This document shows, in pieces, positions 60,590-64,000 of a stretch of 64,000 nucleotides of DNA. The stretch comes from JAAXHB01 sp965221635 (GTDB lineage: Bacteria > Actinomycetota > Acidimicrobiia > Acidimicrobiales > Aldehydirespiratoraceae). Both the position numbers and the translations under genes were made by a program. The stretch lies in the NCBI GenBank assembly GCA_965221635.1, contig OZ244902.1, forward strand, positions 1,426,001 through 1,490,000, read 5' to 3'. Each line of letters starts with the position of its first letter. The first letter of the stretch is position 1. The notes below the pieces were generated by a model. The model did not search any database. It was not told the origin of the DNA and saw only the letters and a program-made list of their open reading frames with translations.

Positions 60590-61859
60590 TGGCCGACTCG
60601 TAGGCGCCGGGCTTGCTCAGCGCGCCGCGTCGCCAGCGGCGAGGGGTGGCCACCAGAGCCCTTGGGTAGTCCTCGAAGAGCCAGCGTGCGAAGTTGCGCC
60701 GGGTCCAGTCGGTGGCCCCGGCCACACGCAAACCGGCACGCGCCGTGAGCGGCCGTGCCAGCAAGGGGATCAACGCACGCGACATGCGGTCATCTGCCAC
60801 CAGCTCTGCGCGCACTCGGCGCTCGTAGATCGACGCAGCCGAGGCGCCCGCATCCGGGCCGGCTGCGCAGCTCGGGCGACTACCACCGGGGCGGTGGCCT
60901 TCCTCGGCCATGATCGCCTCCGCTGCCAGACGTCCGGTGAGCAGCGCCTGGCCGATGCCCTCACCGGTGGCCGGGTCGGTCACCCCGGCTGCATCGCCTG
61001 CGAACAGCACGCAGCCCGAACTCAAGGGCAGCCGACCCACCCTGGCGGGGATGGGCCAGGCCCGGTGAGGCGCCTCTGGCTGGGCGTCAGGCCCGAGCAG
61101 TTCGGTGATGTGTGGCCTGGTGAGCAGGTTGGCCCAGGTGGCGCCCATGTCTCCCACCCGGTGACGCCCGCCGCGCTGGATGCCGAATCCCAGGTTCACC
61201 CGTCCATCGCCAAGGGGGAAGGCCCAGGCGTAACCCGGCAGCAAATCCGGTTCGAACCACACGGTGAGCTCCTCCGAGCGGGGGCCGGCGTTGTGGAAGT
61301 ACTGCCGGAAGGCGTGCCACTCGCCGCGGTAACCCTTCGGGGCCACCCCCAGCATTCGGCGCAGCGGAGACCACATCCCGTCCGCGCCCACAGCCCAACG
61401 TGCCCTCACCGTGCCGACGCAGTCGAGTTCGGCCAGCAGCGTGTGACCAGAGCGGTCGAGGTGGGCGTTGAGCAAGCCGCAGCCTTCGGCCACGGTGACC
61501 CCGGCGGCGCGGGCCAGATCCACCAGCGCGGCATCCAGATCGGTGCGTCGGGCGATCGCCGCGTACCCGCCACCGCCCACCGGCAGCGGAAAGTGCCGGG
61601 CCCGCCCCGACGGCGAAACCACTACCGCGCCCCTCACCCAGTTCCATGAAACCACCGCATCAGGAGCCAAACCCAGGTGTTCAAGCTCACGCAGCGCCAG
61701 CGTGGTGAGGCCGTCACCGCAGCACTTGTCTCGGGGAAACACCGCCCGGTCGGCCAACAACACTCGCATCCCGGCCCGAGCCGCGCATGTGGCCGCCGCT
61801 GCCCCCGCGGGCCCCGCACCCACCACCAACAGGTCCGTGTCCACCTCCTTGGGCCTCAC
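60573..61859 (-). CDS. Geranylgeranyl reductase-family FAD flavoprotein
   Basis: 428 aa from GTG. The N-terminal FAD loop is VVGAGPAGAAAA (about residues 12-23), followed by the family mark FPRDKCCGDGL, GADGMWSPLRRMLG, and GDAAGVTDPATGEGIGQAL for the FAD ribityl contact. The family reduces isoprenoid chains (archaeal lipids, chlorophyll or menaquinone side chains) or acts in tailoring steps. In actinobacteria these are candidates for menaquinone side-chain reduction. The downstream PAP2 gene overlaps it. Confidence 0.92.
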   Translation of the reverse strand: MRPKEVDTDLLVVGAGPAGAAAATCAARAGMRVLLADRAVFPRDKCCGDGLTTLALRELEHLGLAPDAVVSWNWVRGAVVVSPSGRARHFPLPVGGGGYAAIARRTDLDAALVDLARAAGVTVAEGCGLLNAHLDRSGHTLLAELDCVGTVRARWAVGADGMWSPLRRMLGVAPKGYRGEWHAFRQYFHNAGPRSEELTVWFEPDLLPGYAWAFPLGDGRVNLGFGIQRGGRHRVGDMGATWANLLTRPHITELLGPDAQPEAPHRAWPIPARVGRLPLSSGCVLFAGDAAGVTDPATGEGIGQALLTGRLAAEAIMAEEGHRPGGSRPSCAAGPDAGASAASIYERRVRAELVADDRMSRALIPLLARPLTARAGLRVAGATDWTRRNFARWLFEDYPRALVATPRRWRRGALSKPGAYESANEAAS

Positions 61860-62045
61860 AGCGAGATCCTGGTAATGCGCAAAGATCCCCGCCGGCGAAG
61901 CCCCAGCCTGAGAGGCGCTGTCGGGGTCGGTCGCCTCCGCCGAATCGCAACACTCGCCCGCTCAGGCACAACCCCCGTCACGCTGCATTTTAGGGTGATC
62001 CAACACCGCCGCCGGCGCACGGGGCTCAGCCGTGGGGAGTGTTTG
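61860..62045. other. Intergenic between two leftward genes, 186 bp
   Basis: It lies upstream of the geranylgeranyl-reductase-type gene and downstream of the VanW gene, both leftward. No clear promoter, hairpin or RNA gene is seen. Confidence 0.4.
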
Positions 62046-63998
62046 TCAGGTGGGTCGGCTTGCCGAGATCGCGGGGCGGGGGGCTTGGAGCCGTCCTTCA
62101 TGGATCGCGGCTGCCGGGCTGGTTGTGTGCGGGTCGGGTTCGTTCCCAGGGGGTGTGCCTGGATTTGTCACCAGGGTCAGCGGAAGTGTGGTGGCGGGAG
62201 GCTCCTGGGTTACCGGTGGAAGCGGTGGGACTGTGGTCGTGGTGGTGGTGGTCGTGGGCGCCAGGGTCGTCTCGGTGGGTGCCGTTGTGGTGGTCGCAGG
62301 CGCCAGGCTCGTCGTGCTGGGCGCCGTCGTGGTGGCGGGTGCCAGGGTGGTGCTGGGTGGCAGGGTGGTGCTGGGTGGCAGGGTGGTGGTCGCGGGCGCC
62401 GGGGTGGTTGTGGGCGCCAGGGTCGTGGTGGTGGAGACGGACGGGGTGCCGTCGCAAAGCAAGCCCTCGGGCCGGTAACGGGCGTGTACGTCGTCGGTTT
62501 CGGTGCGGTTGTCCTGCAGCCACGTTCTGGTGCGCACCGTGCGAACGCTGGTGCAAGCCGCGCCTTGCTGCCACGTGAACTGGTCGGTCTGTTCCCCCTT
62601 CACCCACGGCGTGGAGTAGAGCCGAACGGTTACCGACGTTGGCGTGGTTGTGGGCCACAGCATCACCCCGTAGGGCGTGTTGTTCTCAAGCACCAAGTCG
62701 GGGTTGGGGTATGAGATGGTCGCCTCCCGTCCAAAGGGATAGCGGTCTATGTATATTGAATGACTCTGATACGATATAAAATCGAGCCCAGCAAAAAAGG
62801 CCGCGTTGAACAGGGTTGTGGCGTACTGCGACACGCCGCCGCCCACGCTTTCGGTGAATACTCCGTGCTCGATCACTCCCGCCGACACGAATCCCTTGCC
62901 CGCGGTGCGCGGCCCCACGTAGGTGTTCACGGAGAACTGTTGGCCGGGTTCGATGATCGCCCCCTGGGTGAGTTCGGCTATCCGAGCAATGTTGAGCACC
63001 CGGCTCTGACCGGCTGTGAAGTTGGTGGTGAACTCGCCGACGACTTCGCTGATTCCCAACGACTCGGCCCACTGACGGCCTTGAGGGTGATGCACTTCCT
63101 TGGGAAACACCACCACCTCGTCGAGGCCTTCGGCCAATCCCGTGAGAATGGTCCTGTGTGTGTCGGGGTGACAGCAGGCGAAACCGGGCTCGCCGCCGCT
63201 GATCAGCACTCGCCCGACGGGCTCTGCGGAGAAGTCCACGTTGAAGACAGCGGGTGACCCGTCGCTTCCGATCCCCGCAAACAGGCTGGCCACCGTGTCG
63301 GTGAGTCGAGGATCAAAGTCCACAAGAGTGTCCTGGCCCTCCCCGATCAGCATGATGAACGAGCGAAGCGCCTCCTCGCCTATGTCCGCCGCCTCGTCGG
63401 CGCCCTCGAAACGCACCCTCACGCCCCCGGCGGTGATCTCGTTTGCCACTCGTGCCAGCTCGGTGGCCCACTGTTGCGCCTCTGGGTCAGCCGGCACCCA
63501 TCCGATGATCGGCACCTGCACCGCAATCCTGCCCGCGGGATCCCCAGGCGATGCATCGGGATCATCGGGGCGGCCACGTTCAACCTTGGCGGTCACCGCG
63601 CCCTCCAGCAGCACTCGCGCCGAGTCGAGATCCGGTATCGGGAACTCCGCCCCGATCACCGGAACCAGCTCCCCGCCGCGCAGGGTGATCTGAGGGGTCT
63701 GCGGATCAATCCCCACCCCCAACTCCGCGAGCACGCCTTCGAGGCGGGCGGGGTCGGCAGTGATCGGGGGGGTTATCCCGTGGGTCACGAAGAAGTCGCC
63801 AAGCCACGCCTGTGGCTCGGGCACAAGCCGGGTGGGCCCACTGGTGAGCGCCAGTATTGCCTCGGCATCCACAACCATCCCCAGGTCGGCGCCGGTGGTG
63901 GAGATGGCCTGTTCCCCCACGATCAGGTCAATCTCAACGGCGTCAACCGCACGCTGAAGGGCGAACAGGGCGTCAGCCAGGTCGATTCCGTTCGCACC
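62046..63998 (-). CDS. VanW-family surface protein with Thr/Pro-rich tail, 5' truncated
   Basis: The leftward frame is open to the right window edge, so the N-terminus (probably signal peptide or membrane anchor) is missing; about 650 residues are visible. The N-terminal two-thirds contains repeated peptidoglycan-binding-like (PG_binding_4) segments. The VanW domain follows, with PGQQFSVNTYVGPRTAGKGF and VGGGVSQYATTLFNAAFFAGL. The last 150 residues are a Thr/Pro/Ala-rich low-complexity stalk, after which a non-repetitive tail ends in SASRPT. VanW proteins are linked to cell-wall and glycopeptide-response loci but have no firm biochemical role. Confidence 0.88.
   Translation of the reverse strand, partial: GANGIDLADALFALQRAVDAVEIDLIVGEQAISTTGADLGMVVDAEAILALTSGPTRLVPEPQAWLGDFFVTHGITPPITADPARLEGVLAELGVGIDPQTPQITLRGGELVPVIGAEFPIPDLDSARVLLEGAVTAKVERGRPDDPDASPGDPAGRIAVQVPIIGWVPADPEAQQWATELARVANEITAGGVRVRFEGADEAADIGEEALRSFIMLIGEGQDTLVDFDPRLTDTVASLFAGIGSDGSPAVFNVDFSAEPVGRVLISGGEPGFACCHPDTHRTILTGLAEGLDEVVVFPKEVHHPQGRQWAESLGISEVVGEFTTNFTAGQSRVLNIARIAELTQGAIIEPGQQFSVNTYVGPRTAGKGFVSAGVIEHGVFTESVGGGVSQYATTLFNAAFFAGLDFISYQSHSIYIDRYPFGREATISYPNPDLVLENNTPYGVMLWPTTTPTSVTVRLYSTPWVKGEQTDQFTWQQGAACTSVRTVRTRTWLQDNRTETDDVHARYRPEGLLCDGTPSVSTTTTLAPTTTPAPATTTLPPSTTLPPSTTLAPATTTAPSTTSLAPATTTTAPTETTLAPTTTTTTTTVPPLPPVTQEPPATTLPLTLVTNPGTPPGNEPDPHTTSPAAAIHEGRLQAPRPAISASRPT
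62210..62450 (-). repeat. Coding minisatellite in the VanW tail
   Basis: The stretch encodes repeated TTxAPxTT and TTLPPST units. At DNA level, GGTGCTGGGTGGCAGG occurs twice in direct succession near 62347-62378, and GTGGT(G/C) runs elsewhere. It is in frame and keeps the Thr/Pro stalk open, so it is prone to length variation. Confidence 0.75.
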
Positions 63999-64000
63999 GG

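Overview
The window is 64 kb of densely coded, high-GC actinobacterial chromosome. It probably comes from an uncultured member of the Acidimicrobiia or a close relative. The clues are a mycothiol conjugate amidase (Mca), a mycothiol-type maleylpyruvate isomerase-family (MDMPI) protein, an F420-type luciferase-like oxidoreductase, methylmalonyl-CoA mutase with MeaB, a DUF3516 helicase, and many SDRs, P450s and CoA-transferase-type genes. GTG starts are frequent. I found no tRNA, rRNA, CRISPR array or intact insertion sequence. The lineage call is inference from gene content, not from a marker gene.

Layout: 2-2264 is a NarL-type two-component pair whose kinase is cut by the window edge. 2319-10688 is a VOC gene divergent from a catabolic cluster. 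That cluster holds a molybdenum hydroxylase with FAD, 2Fe-2S and two separate Mo-subunit genes, then an SDR, an epimerase, an SMP-30 lactonase and an isochorismatase-like protein lacking its cysteine. 10718-15999 holds a membrane protein, a kinase-fold protein, methylmalonyl-CoA mutase and, convergently, MeaB. 16162-20097 holds a Crp-like regulator divergent from ispDF and an RlmB-type methyltransferase. 20288-25064 holds an SDR, a P450, a small basic protein, an MDMPI protein and a VC0807-like membrane protein. 25151-30881 holds two paralogous lipoproteins downstream of a DUF3516 helicase; the lipoprotein copies and a decayed 3' end of the helicase show a segmental tandem duplication. 31021-42384 holds an MFS exporter, an SDR, a second P450, an ABC-2 exporter, hydrolases, and a SnoaL/CoA-transferase/NUDIX operon.

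42783-47527 encodes a second-type (topoisomerase IV-like) pair in the order parC-parE. It is followed by a Cas4/AddB-like nuclease (47735-48658). A more AT-rich patch, 48900-51240, carries an OLD-family ATPase-nuclease and a truncated AAA ATPase of a type that I recall pairs with subtilisin-like peptidases. This looks like the remains of a defence island. 51325-54619 holds a membrane protein and an MgtE-type transporter next to a PhoU/TrkA-C protein. 54657-64000 holds Mca, an SCP2-like protein, a YdjC-like deacetylase with an altered metal motif, a secreted nuclease, an F420-type oxidoreductase, an SDR, a PAP2 phosphatase overlapping a geranylgeranyl-reductase-type flavoprotein, and a VanW protein cut by the window edge.

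The points most worth pursuing are the split-subunit molybdenum hydroxylase cluster, the lipoprotein/helicase segmental duplication, the OLD/AAA patch, the MgtE + PhoU/TrkA pair, and the 89-nt hairpin at 39651-39739. Nothing proves a wholly new system. The best candidates for new biology are the Mo-hydroxylase pathway and the paired lipoproteins.
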